From: Mesodorylaimus sp. YZB2_4
Lineage: Eukaryota; Nematoda; Enoplea; Dorylaimida; Dorylaimidae
Assembly: GCA_030248295.1 (NCBI GenBank)
Contig: JASANH010000073.1
Location: 1 to 64,000, forward strand
Direction: 5' to 3'
DNA length: 64,000 nucleotides
Shown here: positions 33,213 through 44,050 of the stretch, one piece after another
Layout of the letters: each line of letters begins with the position of its first letter
Numbering within the stretch: position 1 is the stretch's first letter
Position numbers and translations under genes: made by a program
Notes under the pieces: generated by a model
The model's input: the letters and a program-made list of their open reading frames with translations, nothing else
What the model was told of the DNA's origin: nothing
The model's database searches: none

Positions 33213-34349
33213 CGAATCTGAGGGGGCGCTCTTTTAGCAAAGACACCAGGGAAGTCTGAGTTTGGAGAAAACTAAGCAGGCTGACAATTTAAACGGCTTG
33301 GCTTAGTGGAATTTAAACCAAGTAAACATCAGTCAGTGCAAAGTGTCACCGGCAGTGGCTTATCTCCGTTTCGGCCACTCAATGCGACTTAATAGGGCTG
33401 GCTGACGATAAGCTGGAGTACCTCGCGCCACGATGATTTTGAAGAGAATGTTCTGGTTTTTTGAAACCTCGCATTATTTTGATAAATTCTGTGCAGATTC
33501 TAGCTGACTTTTGGCACATGAGCCATTTCCAAGCAAGTTCGCGCTTACTATCAGCCTGGAGAGGCTGTCATCCTTGCAATTAGCTGGCGCAGTCAAAGTG
33601 AGAACATTTTTTAAAAATTTTTCGAAAAACCCACAAAAAATTTTCGTGCGCTGCTAGCTGACACTCTCCCCCCCCCCCCCCAACAATCATGTGAAGGGGT
33701 TCAGCCAGCGACTTGTAGCAGTTAGAACCTCATCCTGCCAGTGTTACTGTTCGGCTAGTCGCGATTCAGCCAGCACTTCTTTATGGCCAGTTCGTGAGAG
33801 GGAATGTTTAAAGTTTTCATGTCATGTCATGCTTTATCCATAGCCAAGCACCATACAGCGCACTCGAGGGCTAAGGAACACATATATTTGACAATGATTT
33901 TGTACCGAGGCGGGAGTCGAAACCTGCCCTCTTAGTGCGGATCTAGCGTGAGAGGCAGACGCCTCAACCCGCTAGACCACGACCACGTTTTTTGGCATGC
34001 CCGAAACTGATATAGTACGACTGGTCAACAATGGTCAAACTTGCGACAGCAATTATCAAGAACTAAAAGCTTGGGTGATTTTGCAGAAGCGTCAGATTGT
34101 TACTGATTCAGTTATCAGTCATCGCGATTCCCAAAAGTCACAATACAGTGCCAGTGTAGTTGTGCAGTGTCTCCTGCTTCTTTTTTCTCATCTCAGATAC
34201 CACGCAGATGAATTCGTTTTTTCAATCATATTCTATCGCTTTCGCCTCCAATAACTTCGCCATACCTAAACATTATTCATCCACTTTTTTATCACTGCCT
34301 TTCTAAAAACTGATCTTGACATCGAGCGGGTGGGTTGAAACCCCAGGCC
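33213..34349. other. Intergenic with SINE
   Basis: No supported gene. C run at 33667-33681 and SINE at 33815-33987. Short frame 33997-34254 unsupported. Confidence 0.5.
33815..33987 (-). mobile_element. tRNA-derived SINE, B subfamily (fullest copy)
   Basis: On the minus strand: head GTGGTCTAGCGGGTTGAGGC, GTCTGCCTCTCACGC, B box GGTTTCGACTCCC; body AATCATTGTCAAATATATG, CCTCGAGTGCGCTGTATGG, GCTTGGCTATGG; tail of ATGACATGAC type. Confidence 0.8.
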
Positions 34350-34589
34350 TCAACCTGGCATCCTATGTGCCAAATTTGGATAATACTCGTAGGGATACCC
34401 AGCATGGTCGCCGATACGACTACCTCCGGACTCTCCGAATGGCACAGCCTCCCGTTTGGCGAGGTAGGCTGGTCCGTAGACACCTTCGGCCTCGCCCAGG
34501 CCAATTGTGCGGGTGATAGGTGGTTTGTGCAGTTGAGTGGAAACAAGACCAATGCACAGCACCAACAAAATGACCACCGTTTTGAACAT
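34350..34589 (-). CDS. Small secreted KR pro-peptide, member 5
   Basis: Single exon, 79 aa. Signal peptide MFKTVVILLVLCIGLVST, pro-part QLHKPPITRTIGLGEAEGVY, dibasic site LAKR, then EAVPFGESGGSRIGDHAGY and an aromatic stretch PYEYYPNLAHRMPG. Closest to member 1 (same pro-part and HRMPG end), but its tail is longer and Tyr-rich. The terminal Gly could in principle support C-terminal amidation. Confidence 0.85.
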   Translation of the reverse strand: MFKTVVILLVLCIGLVSTQLHKPPITRTIGLGEAEGVYGPAYLAKREAVPFGESGGSRIGDHAGYPYEYYPNLAHRMPG

Positions 34590-34718
34590 TCTGGTTCGAT
34601 ATCTGATTATCGCTGAATTTCCTTGGATTTCTGGATATACCCTTTGACAGCCGTCGATGGAATTTATACTGCTCGAACATAAACATTTAAACTTGCTTGT
34701 TGAAACATCTGATTTTCA
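34590..34718 (-). promoter_or_regulatory. Promoter of KR pro-peptide member 5
   Basis: Clearest copy. Toward the gene: AATCAGATGTTTCAACAAGC (34692-34717), CAGTATAAATTCC (TATA 34661-34668; 79 bp before the ATG), GACGGCTGTCAAAGGGTATA, CCAGAAATCCAAGG. Confidence 0.8.
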
Positions 34719-35089
34719 AAAACTGTGAAGGTAACCAAAAACTTGAGTCTGTTAATCTGGAGCCCATATATGGGTAGTGTAGAAAAACCAGTTCGTTCGC
34801 TGTTTGGAGTACGGCCAGATGATTTAGCTGGATGATCTTAACTCGTTGTGTAAGAACCAGTCTGTTTTTTTCAGACATAATTGCGAGTGGTAACATCAGG
34901 GATTTGGACCACCTGACTCGTAGTGCCTCCTAAACCAGGCGCATGATTAGTCACGGTACAACTCTGACCAAAGAAAAGGCAGACACTTCTGACCCTTAAC
35001 TGAACTGATCGGTAATTTTGCATAACGGATCCGACTAGCTCTTCTGGAATGTTGCTGGTTGTTGCATTGTTCATTGTGCATTATGAAAT

Positions 35090-35469
35090 TGCATTGTTCC
35101 TGATTTTCTCGCCTTCCTTATTCACGAATATTGTCGACCAACGTTTGGCAGGTCGATCAGCAATAGCTTTGACTGGATGGCGTGGTGACACAGTTCGATA
35201 CAACGAGTCGCCTGGCTGGTAATCCCCAAGATCTATGACTTTGGATAAAATGATTCCACCGCTATTTAATTGGGGTCCGCGGCAACATGGGTCAGCCCTC
35301 GTGCTATCCAGCTATCGACTTTCTCCACCCAATGTGTTCTGATATCATCCCAATCTGCTTCTGTGCCTGACGATATCGGCTCAAATTTTAGAGGGACAAT
35401 TTTGATTATATCAAGGATATCACAGCGATAGATAAGCATTGCCACTTGATATGAGTTGGTAGAACACAA
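35090..35469 (-). pseudogene. Decayed GNAT acetyltransferase
   Basis: Two frames together align with the N-terminal two-thirds of the neighbouring GNAT genes. First is ILDIIKIVPLKFEPISSG ... GLTHVAADPN (matching the EPIS and SHVAL blocks), then a stop. A shifted frame then gives GGIILSKVIDLGDYQPGDSL ... IFVNKEGEKI (matching VGFRLSRILDLQTYKPGDSL and the NDEGK block). The acetyl-CoA-binding third is missing. Clearly non-functional. Confidence 0.8.
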
Positions 35470-36629
35470 GTGACGGCGGGTTAGAATCCGGAATGGTCAT
35501 ATTAGCATGTTAGGAAAACAGCATCTGTCAAGTTAGGTCTCATCAAAAACGAATCTATTGGCAGGCCGACGCGCCAATGAAAAGTATACCAGCACACCTG
35601 ACAGACTAGATCAGATGACTGCGCACAATCGTCAAATTAAATACAAAAACGTGTTTAGTCGTTTTGGGGTGAAAACAGGAATCAGCACTGTCGCACGGCA
35701 CTCTATACAGTAAATAGCGCGACAAAATTCCAAATCTTATTGCTAACGTTAGTTGCACAACATTTTAGAATTCTCTGCAACAGACCTCGTGTTGGATTGA
35801 CACTTCTTATCATTGTTATCAACGCACGCCGCGTAAAACCTGAGGGTCTGAGCCAGCTTTCTAAAATCTACAGAAAGAGGTAATCAAACAGAATAGCACA
35901 GTCTGTTCATCGAGCTCATTTCGCTTGCCCCGCTGAATAAATTGACAATCTAGCCTGCTCGATTTCCGACTTTGACGCGCTCATAGCACAAAATGAATAC
36001 ATGATGGAAAGGCTGAATCCGTACTAGGTACCTATTCGAATTGGAAATGTACCCGGAGCTCCAAGACTGGCAGCAGCTTTTGTGTCGCCAAACAACTTTT
36101 AAACCACTTATTAAAAAACCCGCTCCTTAGAAAAACTGTGTACCGTCGAGTCCATAGTATCACCGACCCCACATGGGACGAAAATGTGACAATATCGAGA
36201 CTGTGACCGATGTGAATACTAGTTTGACCAGAACTTTACTTTTATGCGTTGTATTGCCCTGCCCATAAATGAACGAGTTTTCTTTCAAGAAATCCTAGTT
36301 TTTGACGATTTTGCAATTGTTTCAGATTGCCCAAAAATGCAAATGTGACTGTTTTGTGATTCTTATTTCGCTTGGCACAGAAATTTATGCGACTCCAACA
36401 ATAAGAGGACTAGGCCAAATTCAGTGTGATAATAGGCGAACTCAAAATACACACAAAGTATAGGGAAAAAATTCGGGGTTTCAAATACCCGCAACAGCCA
36501 TGCAGCGTCTTAATTTTTTTATCATATTCTTGCAAAAACAGGACTCATAGTAGCGATAACACACCGTCAATCCGCGCTCAGCAGCAGATGCTTTGTGCTA
36601 TAAGTGGTTTGGATCAGCATAGATCAGCG
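35470..36629. other. Intergenic, no supported gene
   Basis: No protein-like frame or named repeat recognised. Confidence 0.5.
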
Positions 36630-37340
36630 ACCTTGGTGGCTATCCACCTCTGCTCCCGCAGCGGGAGCGGCCATGGGACCGTGGGACCCGAAGGAGTTTT
36701 GCGGGACGGAGTCTGTTTTCGTGCGGCGGGTGGGGGCGCAAAAAATGGCATGCGGGAGCGGGAGCGGTGTGGGTACCGCCCAAGAAGTTAAACTCCCGCC
36801 ACGTTCTCCCGCTTTGTCTGCTGTGGTGTTTTGACAATGCAAACTGCAGTCTCAAATAAATCCGAAAAATGTTGATGATCTCTTTCCTAAAAGTAATGCC
36901 GATTTGCTTTAAAATATCTCGATTTTGTGTCTTGGTTTGCATGCCTTGCATTCCATGTACGTTCATGTTTATGTTCATGTTCATGTTTTACCACATCACC
37001 AAACGCGCATGCGCACTCAAGGATGAAGGGACACATTTTACACGAAATGATTTCCACGTTCGATCCACCCGGCTGCTTTTGCGCATAAAGAGAGAGAAGC
37101 TGGGCTTTAATAGCTTTTGCTCTGCGGACGGGCGGAAGCGGGAGTGACTTTTCGTCTCATGAGCCGGAGTAGGCAGCTTTTTCTGAAGTGCAGGCGGGAG
37201 TGGACGGGAACGCCTTGGAGGAAAAACCGCGGGCGGGAAGCGGGAGTGATTTTGGTGAGCCGGGGGCGGGTTTGGGAGCATGCCACGTTCAACCCACTCC
37301 AACCCCGCCCCTAACTGGCTCCAGCTCCGGCGCCACTTAG
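36630..37340. repeat. GC-rich block with GCGGGAGCGGGAG repeats
   Basis: Two arms (about 36645-36800 and 37125-37325) rich in GGGAGCGGGAG and GGCGGG variants enclose AT-richer DNA and a SINE. It begins GGTGGCT and ends AGCCACC. The architecture suggests another hAT-like element, but no 8-bp duplication was found. Confidence 0.5.
36955..37075 (-). mobile_element. tRNA-derived SINE, A subfamily, truncated
   Basis: On the minus strand: CGTGGAAATCATTTCGTGT, CCCTTCATCCTTGAGTGCGC, GCGTTTGGTGATGTGG, tail AACATGAACATGAACATAA. Confidence 0.75.
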
Positions 37341-37362
37341 GGAGCCACCGTGTAACCCTAAG

Positions 37363-38114
37363 CAGCGTTGCCAGATGCAAAAATAAAAACTCGCTGCCAG
37401 GGACCTGGAAATCCGCTAAAATTCCGCTGTCTTATCTTAGAAATCCGCCACAAAATCCGCTAAAATTGTTTCTGCCAAAAAGCGATATCTTAGCGACTAG
37501 TTTTGAACAAAACGCCAAGTAGAACAAATAGCGTTCACTCACGCATCGCCAACACCGCACGTCTATTCAAAGTGGGCCATGCTGTCGGCGAGGGACACCG
37601 CAAGCGGAAGGGGAAGGGGTTAAAGGACAAAATGGGACGTCCTGACGTCCGCGACCACCATACTCTGTTTAAATCTTATGCGAAATGTGCAAATTACTGA
37701 AGCGCACACAATACTGAAGAATAAGGAGCCAAGGACGAGCGGATCGAGAACTTTGACTTTACTTCGTATCGACTGACGAGCTGCTCGTGAGCTGAACTGA
37801 ATTTGTTGCCGAATACAGTAGATAGGGCTGGGAATGGTCGAAAAATTAATTGCGTTTCCATTTCTCACCCCCACTAGTATAGTCGATCCTTCAGATCACA
37901 ACACGCGGACAAAACTGGCTCAACAAGTCTTAGAAAAAGGACTTGCTGTTTCAAAAGTGGGCACATATAGGCTGCTTCATCCAGACTTACACCAATCCGC
38001 CAAAATCCGCGAGAAAACCTAAAATCCGCTGAAACAGTCAATCCGCTGTTTATCCAGCTGTCGGGCAAAAAATCCGCCAGATCTAGCGGATTCTAGCTGC
38101 ATCTGGCAACGCTG
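37363..38114. mobile_element. Non-autonomous hAT-like element, family A copy 2
   Basis: 752 bp. Perfect 8-bp duplication ACCCTAAG (37355-37362 and 38115-38122). Termini CAGCGTTGCCAGATGC and GCATCTGGCAACGCTG. ATCCGCTAAAA-type subterminal repeats as in copy 1 (21904-22642). No transposase. Confidence 0.95.
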
Positions 38115-38471
38115 ACCCTAAGGAAACGTGATAACATGCGGAATCACTGAGTACTCTGCACCAGACCAGTACGCACTGACTGATAGTTTGCACCTGATTT
38201 TTGAAGCTGTGGAAATACGTCACAAAAATATTCTTTTCAAACTAGAGCCCCATTTTTATGAAATAAAACGTGTACATTAGCAATATTATTCGCACATTGC
38301 AGCGTTGCTTTCCAGTTTTATTTTCCAGAACTACAGATACTGGCATAAAGTTGGAGACAGAATATTCTGGATATGCAGAAATGTTCAGTGAATCTAGTGA
38401 AATCCGCTTCAATTGAAAGCAAAAACTGCTTAATACTTGACATTTTTTTGTAAAATCTCCCTGAATCTTTC

Positions 38472-39137
38472 TCAACCAGTTCGTTTTCCAAGCTTCAAAA
38501 CATACGCTTTTGAATACTTTTGCTTCGGATTGGTCATTTGTACTTTGTCCTTGTACTCGTCATATTCAACTTGTTTCCAAGTAGAGAATCCAAGTTTTTC
38601 AAAGATTCTTTGTGATATCCAATTCGATCCAACCACCAAACAATATTCGCATCCTAATTGTTCCGCCAAAGCCAAATTTTCTTGACACATTTTCTCGCCC
38701 AGTCCGCGTCCGCCATAATCGGGATGCACTGACAAGGCCAAGAATTGGAGCACCTTGCGACTAGGTTTCCCCTCGTCATTGAGCAGGAACTCGGCCCAGT
38801 CCACAGTCAATCGATCGAGAATAGATCTGACCACACCTCCTTCAACAAATTCCATCAGTGAATCGCCCGGTTTGTAAGTTTGTAGGTCCAGGATACGAGA
38901 TAGTCGAAATCCAACGATTTTGTTGGAGCTATTCAGGGCAACGTGAGAACAAGGCGGGTGGGCCAGGGATAGATCCACTGTTTTATTCCATCCTTCCTTG
39001 ACACGTTCCCAAGGTGTTTTTAATGCCTCTGAGATAGGTTCGTGCTCGTTGAATGCCTGTTCAGCCAGATCCAATATGCCGTCCTTGTGGATCGGTTTGG
39101 CCACTTCGATTCTTACATCGTCCTGCTGCCAAGCCAT
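38472..39137 (-). CDS. GNAT N-acetyltransferase, arylalkylamine type, copy 2
   Basis: Single exon, 221 aa. QAFNEHEPISEALKTPWERV at the N terminus, VGFRLSRILDLQTYKPGDSL in the centre, motif A LALSVHPDYGGRGLGEKMC (the acetyl-CoA pyrophosphate loop), then EYCLVVGSNWISQRIFEKLG (motif B). Same family and strand as 32553-33212, about half of residues matching by eye. Both appear intact, so substrate or tissue divergence is likely. Confidence 0.9.
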   Translation of the reverse strand: MAWQQDDVRIEVAKPIHKDGILDLAEQAFNEHEPISEALKTPWERVKEGWNKTVDLSLAHPPCSHVALNSSNKIVGFRLSRILDLQTYKPGDSLMEFVEGGVVRSILDRLTVDWAEFLLNDEGKPSRKVLQFLALSVHPDYGGRGLGEKMCQENLALAEQLGCEYCLVVGSNWISQRIFEKLGFSTWKQVEYDEYKDKVQMTNPKQKYSKAYVLKLGKRTG

Positions 39138-39481
39138 CTCACCTGTTCACCATCCGATTGCACTTGCTCCCCGACCAGTCGAGCTGGAATATAAAGGGGA
39201 GGGGGTTATAGAAAGAGAATTGCATAACGGGACAAGTTCTTCAGTGCGAATGACGTCATTTGTAGACTTATGGCAACGCACTCTGAATGTGGTGCGGTAC
39301 TATGTACGTACAGTGGGCAGCTCACTGTGAGCTTAGAAGGCTGAGACCTTTATCACAAGATAAAACTGCCCAATAAAACCAGATACATCCCACTATCGCA
39401 AGACTAGTCCCTGGCCTTAAATTTATTGTCTGGTATCGAAGTAATCAAGGCGACCTAGTCGCTTGAGTGTGCGGCTTCACC

Positions 39482-40199
39482 TAGTGTTGATATCGTTAGC
39501 GAAAAAAGATATCGTTTATCGTTACAGTTAACGATATCCTGCCAAAAAGATATCGTTACCGTTAATCGTTAACGCGTTCCAAAAAATATCGTTAACGCGT
39601 TAAATATCGTTAGTTTTATTATCAACCCAGCGTGACATCAAACTTACTGCATTTTACTTGGATCGAAAAAGCATATATGCACGTGTTGTCACAACAATGT
39701 CCCACGAGCATATTCATTAGCAGTGCTGCCAAACAAAGTGACTGGATCTGTTATATTAATACAGTCTTCGTCATCAGTATTATTGCCTTCTCCCGAATTC
39801 GACATTATTTTGGATATCAATATCGAAAATTTCTTAATGAAGAAATTTCTGATAACCAATCAGGCGACATGCAATGACACGCTGACGTCGAATGCCCAAA
39901 CACAAAAATTTATATAACCCCACACACGTTTTGTCCGCCGTTGGGGAACGATCCCCCCCCCCCCCCCTATCAGCAGACATCTCATACTATATTGCTGGAA
40001 ACAAGGGCAGATTTTAAATTTGACGCTTGAGTTGTGTATGCACAAATAACGCGTTATTCGACTCAAAAAAGATACCGTTACCGTTATAACGCGTTCTCTG
40101 AAAATAGATATCGTTATCGTTACCGTTAATACCGTTAGCCGAAAACGATGTCGTTAACGCGTTAAATATCGTTAATAGCGTTAACGCTTAACAACACTA
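39482..40199. mobile_element. Non-autonomous hAT-like element, family B
   Basis: 718 bp. Perfect 8-bp duplication GCTTCACC (39474-39481 and 40200-40207). Termini TAGTGTTG / CAACACTA. Subterminal arrays of ATATCGTTA and GTTAACGCGTTAA on both sides. A C14 run is near 39954. No transposase. Confidence 0.95.
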
Positions 40200-40207
40200 G
40201 CTTCACC

Positions 40208-41129
40208 GCATGCAGGCTAGCGTGCTGGCGAAATTGGAGAGGGCACAAGGCCATGGGAGGCGCGCACCGAAACCGAGCGTAAAAATAAGGTTCGGGATTT
40301 GCGAAAAAAATTGCTCACAAATATTTTTCTGGGTGAATTTTAATGGAGATTCCTGATGGATCTTTTTTCTCTGGGCTGGGGAATGCTGTGCGACCAAGAT
40401 CACCCCTCCCCCCCCCCCCAGTCAGCTTTTATCCTGGCGAAAAAGCTGAATTGTGACTGGTCGCGGGGAAAATCTCGCTCTGTGATATTGAGACAGATCG
40501 CATTGGGTGACACGTACTTGGGCTGTGGTGAAGGTTGTTTGTCTGGTTGCCTTATATATCCAACCGCCTTATGCAGTATAGTCTAACTGTATAAGCTGAG
40601 AATGTTAAAGCACCTGCACTCTCTATATTTTGCTTCTGATACTGACATCCGCTGCAGAAACAGCGCATCCTGCTAAACAGGTAAGCAACACAGCACCAAA
40701 AGGCATTTTTGGCCATTGTAAGCACATATCGATTGGCTAGTCAACAAAGTTTTCTCGTGTCGCTGCCTTTTTCAAGCTTTAATCAGTCGGAATTTTTGGG
40801 CCTTTTAGAAATCTTGATCTCAAATAAATATCTAAACATACTGTACCTTTTTAAGGATATGATTTAAATATTATTATCCATATATCTTTCTGAGATATAT
40901 ATGTCTAAATCATATCTGCAGTATATCTTTTTAGGTCCATGTCAACATTAGTGCAGCACACTGTTGGCTTCCATGCTTGTGCATTCTCTCCGGGATGGCT
41001 GAAACCCGTCGGGGTGACATTTCACCCTCCCACGACGAGAAGTCCTGTCTAACCTAGAGATTATAGAGCCTGCTAGGCGGCGTGCATGTCCATGTTTATC
41101 CACATCACCTTGCAGGGGTACGCGCGATT
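40208..41129. other. Intergenic; possible 5' exon of next gene
   Basis: A TATATATCC element near 40552 is followed by a possible non-coding exon ending AAACAG/GTAAGC at about 40680. It could be the first exon of the gene at 43197, but this is not proven. Repeat R (minus) at 40981-41040 and a SINE-A tail fragment at 41078-41120 follow. Confidence 0.35.
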
Positions 41130-43071
41130 CAGTGTTAGATCTGACCTCGAGGTCAGATTCTGTCACAACCCTGATTGACCGACCCTTGGTCAAAGTCAGG
41201 GTCAAGGTCAGAAATTTTTTGGGGTCCAGTCAAGGTCCGGGTCAGGTCACAAATTTCTTGCACCCGGTCAGAGAATCCTGACAGCTGAAAAACATAAATT
41301 TAGTGAAACGTTTGTGAAATAATTTTCAAGTTCTTGCTTTCCTGTGTTGGGATCTGGGAGCAGTTTCACAGTTTTAAATCCCCAGGGATGTCCTGAATTC
41401 TAGGACAGTCCTAAATCACTCACTATCAACTTGGAGTCTCACCCGAGGACACCAAGCTGTCTCAAGTTTAGAACCACCTCGACCATGTCCTAAGACATTT
41501 CGTGGTGTATTCATCTCCCAGCAGCGCTGCCAGGCGCAGGGCAATTGCCTTGATCTGAAGGAAATTTGAGCTGAAACTTAAAACGAAATTTTGAGAGCAA
41601 TCTTTGGGCGTCTTCAGGTTTCAGCACTTTGCCTCAGCTCTCTCAACCCGCAAAAACGGTTCTTTGTCAGCTAAACTAATATTCTGTAGTCCTTTTCTAG
41701 CCATTGAAGCCAAAAAGGTGAGACAGAACGCCATCATCATCATTTTACTCCTTCCACAAGCAAATACATGCACTTGACAGGAGGGGCACACATAAAATCA
41801 ATAAAAGCTCACACGCGAGATCGAGTTACTAGCAAGCCTGATGGTCCCGTAAAAGTCCCCGTCCCTGAAGTCCCGTAAAACAGTCGCAGAAAACACAAAA
41901 CTCTGAATGTGGACTCAAAATTATATCTTGGGAGAACCAACTGATGTGGTTCACACAATCGCCTAGGACGGTCAGATTTTGTGTATAAAACGACGGGGAT
42001 TCCCGAATCATTAAAACCATGGTAAATCTTATAAAATAAACGCAGTTTGGGCACGTTTACACAGCTCGTATAACGTGGACCAGCCTGCCTTAGCCAAGGC
42101 GTCCTAGTGATAGAGAAAACTTGTTCAAATAGAATCGCACAGTAAGCTTCGATTAGTTATGAGTTCCCAGCTCACACGTACAGTGTGTACAGTATTTCAC
42201 ACGTTAAAGTTTGTGGTCGGCTAAAATGTCTGGTCATCTGTGTTTGCTGTGAAACAAGATATGACGTCTTAGGACGCACCTATATCTACGGATAAGGCAC
42301 CTCTGGGACAGCTCCTGTGACACGCCCCAAACTGGTGTCTCAGTGTTGTCCCAATTTCTGTCCCGAAAGTGTCCCGAATTTTTACCTCCAGAAATTGGGA
42401 TTCCATTGTGAAACTGGCCTCTGCTGATTGTGATGCTTGTGCTATTGCAGTTATCTCACTCGTCCAGTAACCTGCCAGCCCAGCTGCGTGGACTATTATG
42501 TGCCAGCGTAGCCATGGCCGTGGCAGCCTCTCTCTCTTTCCATTTGTTCATATATAAACTTGGCTTCACTGGCAAAGGTAATTACTCTGGCTGTATTAGC
42601 CACTTCCAGCCGTAAGGCGCCTTTTCTTATGCGGCAGGCAGTTGAAACAGGAATTGATGTTACAGCGAATGAGATGTATTTTTGATTTTCAATTGGTGTC
42701 AGCTCCTCTACTTTTCTTAAAGACATCAAAAACAGCTTCATATCTTTTTGAGCTTGATAAAAATTCAGGTTCTTGGACTGCCCGTAAAATATCACTTGAT
42801 GCCAGGAAATTGTCAGCTGTAGTAAAATTTCTTGGTAAAATTGCAAACACAGAGAAGTTTTGTTGCTGGTGCCGATTAGAAGCGAAATTTTTTGTCCGAT
42901 CAATGTCAAAGTCAGAGCCAGAAAATTTACAATTCCTCGCAGGTCGATGGTCAGGTCAGAAAAGTTTTTAAGGCCTGGTCAGGGTCAGCATCAGGTCAGA
43001 AAGTTTTTTTAGGAGTCGGTCAAGGTCAGGGTCAAGTCAGACAAAGAAAAACCCAGGTCATTGGAACACTA
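41130..43071 (+). mobile_element. Non-autonomous hAT-like element, family D copy 1
   Basis: About 1.94 kb, with ends CAGTGTTAGATCTGACC and CCAATGACCTGGG... reversed (ending TTGGAACACTA). The first 150 and last 160 bp are dense in GGTCA, TCAAGGTCA and CAGGGTCAAG repeats. The whole body is found inverted at 52282-54276. Internal frames differ between the copies and are interrupted. The target duplication is weak (GCGCGATT / GCGCAAGC). Confidence 0.75.
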
Positions 43072-43196
43072 GCGCAAGCAATGGCGCAGGATCAAATAAG
43101 AAAAAAAAAAGATTTTATGCATCACAGTTTTCACGAAACAATAAAAATTTTTTGCTTTACAGGCAAACAGTTTTGAAGAGTTGCTTTTTAACGTAG

Positions 43197-44050
43197 CGTG
43201 GCGCCAAACGTAAATCTGGTTAAATTGCTGGAGGACTCAACAACTGCATACATGATCGCTGCACTAAACAACCTTTTCGCCCATAGCGCTGGCATCATTC
43301 CAGAATACAATGGACACAATTCCAAAAACGTGCGTTCTATTTTTGTATGCCATCTGTCTGACATTGTTGGATATGTTTGTCTAAATATGGATTCGAAGGA
43401 ATACAAATTCAGGCGAAGTTTATTGCCCCTGGACGAGACGAGTGACTGAAACGATATATATTCCATAAAACCTATCGCAGCCGCCTTTTCAAGACACTAA
43501 AACCAAGACCTGTCCAGTTTGAACGTGTGCATACCCGATTTATCATTCACTCACGCCGAGGACTGATCCACTTAGTATATATCCCTGATGTGCAGCCATT
43601 CATAAACATAGTCTCGTTTCTGAATTCAACGCAATGGTGTCCTCGAGTAAGGATGTATCTCTCTCATATAATTTGAGCCAGTGCTTATATCCACTCGTCA
43701 AATTGAGGGCTGTTAAAAAACTGCCCACAAATGTTTTGGAATCCCTAATCAAATTGGATAATATTCTAAAACTGTGTATCCGACTTTGCAAGGATACTAA
43801 ATCAGAAGATAAACTGCATTTGGTCTCGAAGAAGCTGTCTGATCCATTTGTATGCGATAATAAAGTTCTGCAAATGCATTTTGCCAAGTCGCCATATTGG
43901 GAACATTATTATCAGAACATGTGTGATATTGTGATTATCCTTAGTCGTTGTCTGGTTGAGGGGGAACCATTCGAGCGCCGATACGTGCCACTGGCCGCGG
44001 CGATGACCCAAACCAGTACATTCCATTTGTGCCCACAACTCCTCGTCTAA
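43197..44050 (+). CDS. Unknown protein, two exons, 5' end unresolved
   Basis: Exon 43197-43441 follows an acceptor TTTTTAACGTAG. A 154-bp intron (GTGACT...GATGTGCAG) joins in phase to 43596-44050. The product runs VAPNVNLVKLLEDSTTAYMI, ALNNLFAHSAGIIPEYN, then TIHKHSLVSEFNAMVSSSKD, LPTNVLESLIKLDNILKLC and ending FHLCPQLLV: mostly helical, with no motif I can name. Either the true start is in an upstream exon or translation starts at the in-frame ATG at 43249. An AATAAA at about 44160 may be its poly(A) signal. The upstream intron would contain the family D transposon. Confidence 0.5.

Noticed and set aside
42430..42971. ORFs inside family D transposon (also 52411-52968)
   Set aside because: The frames are not preserved between the two copies and match no transposase.
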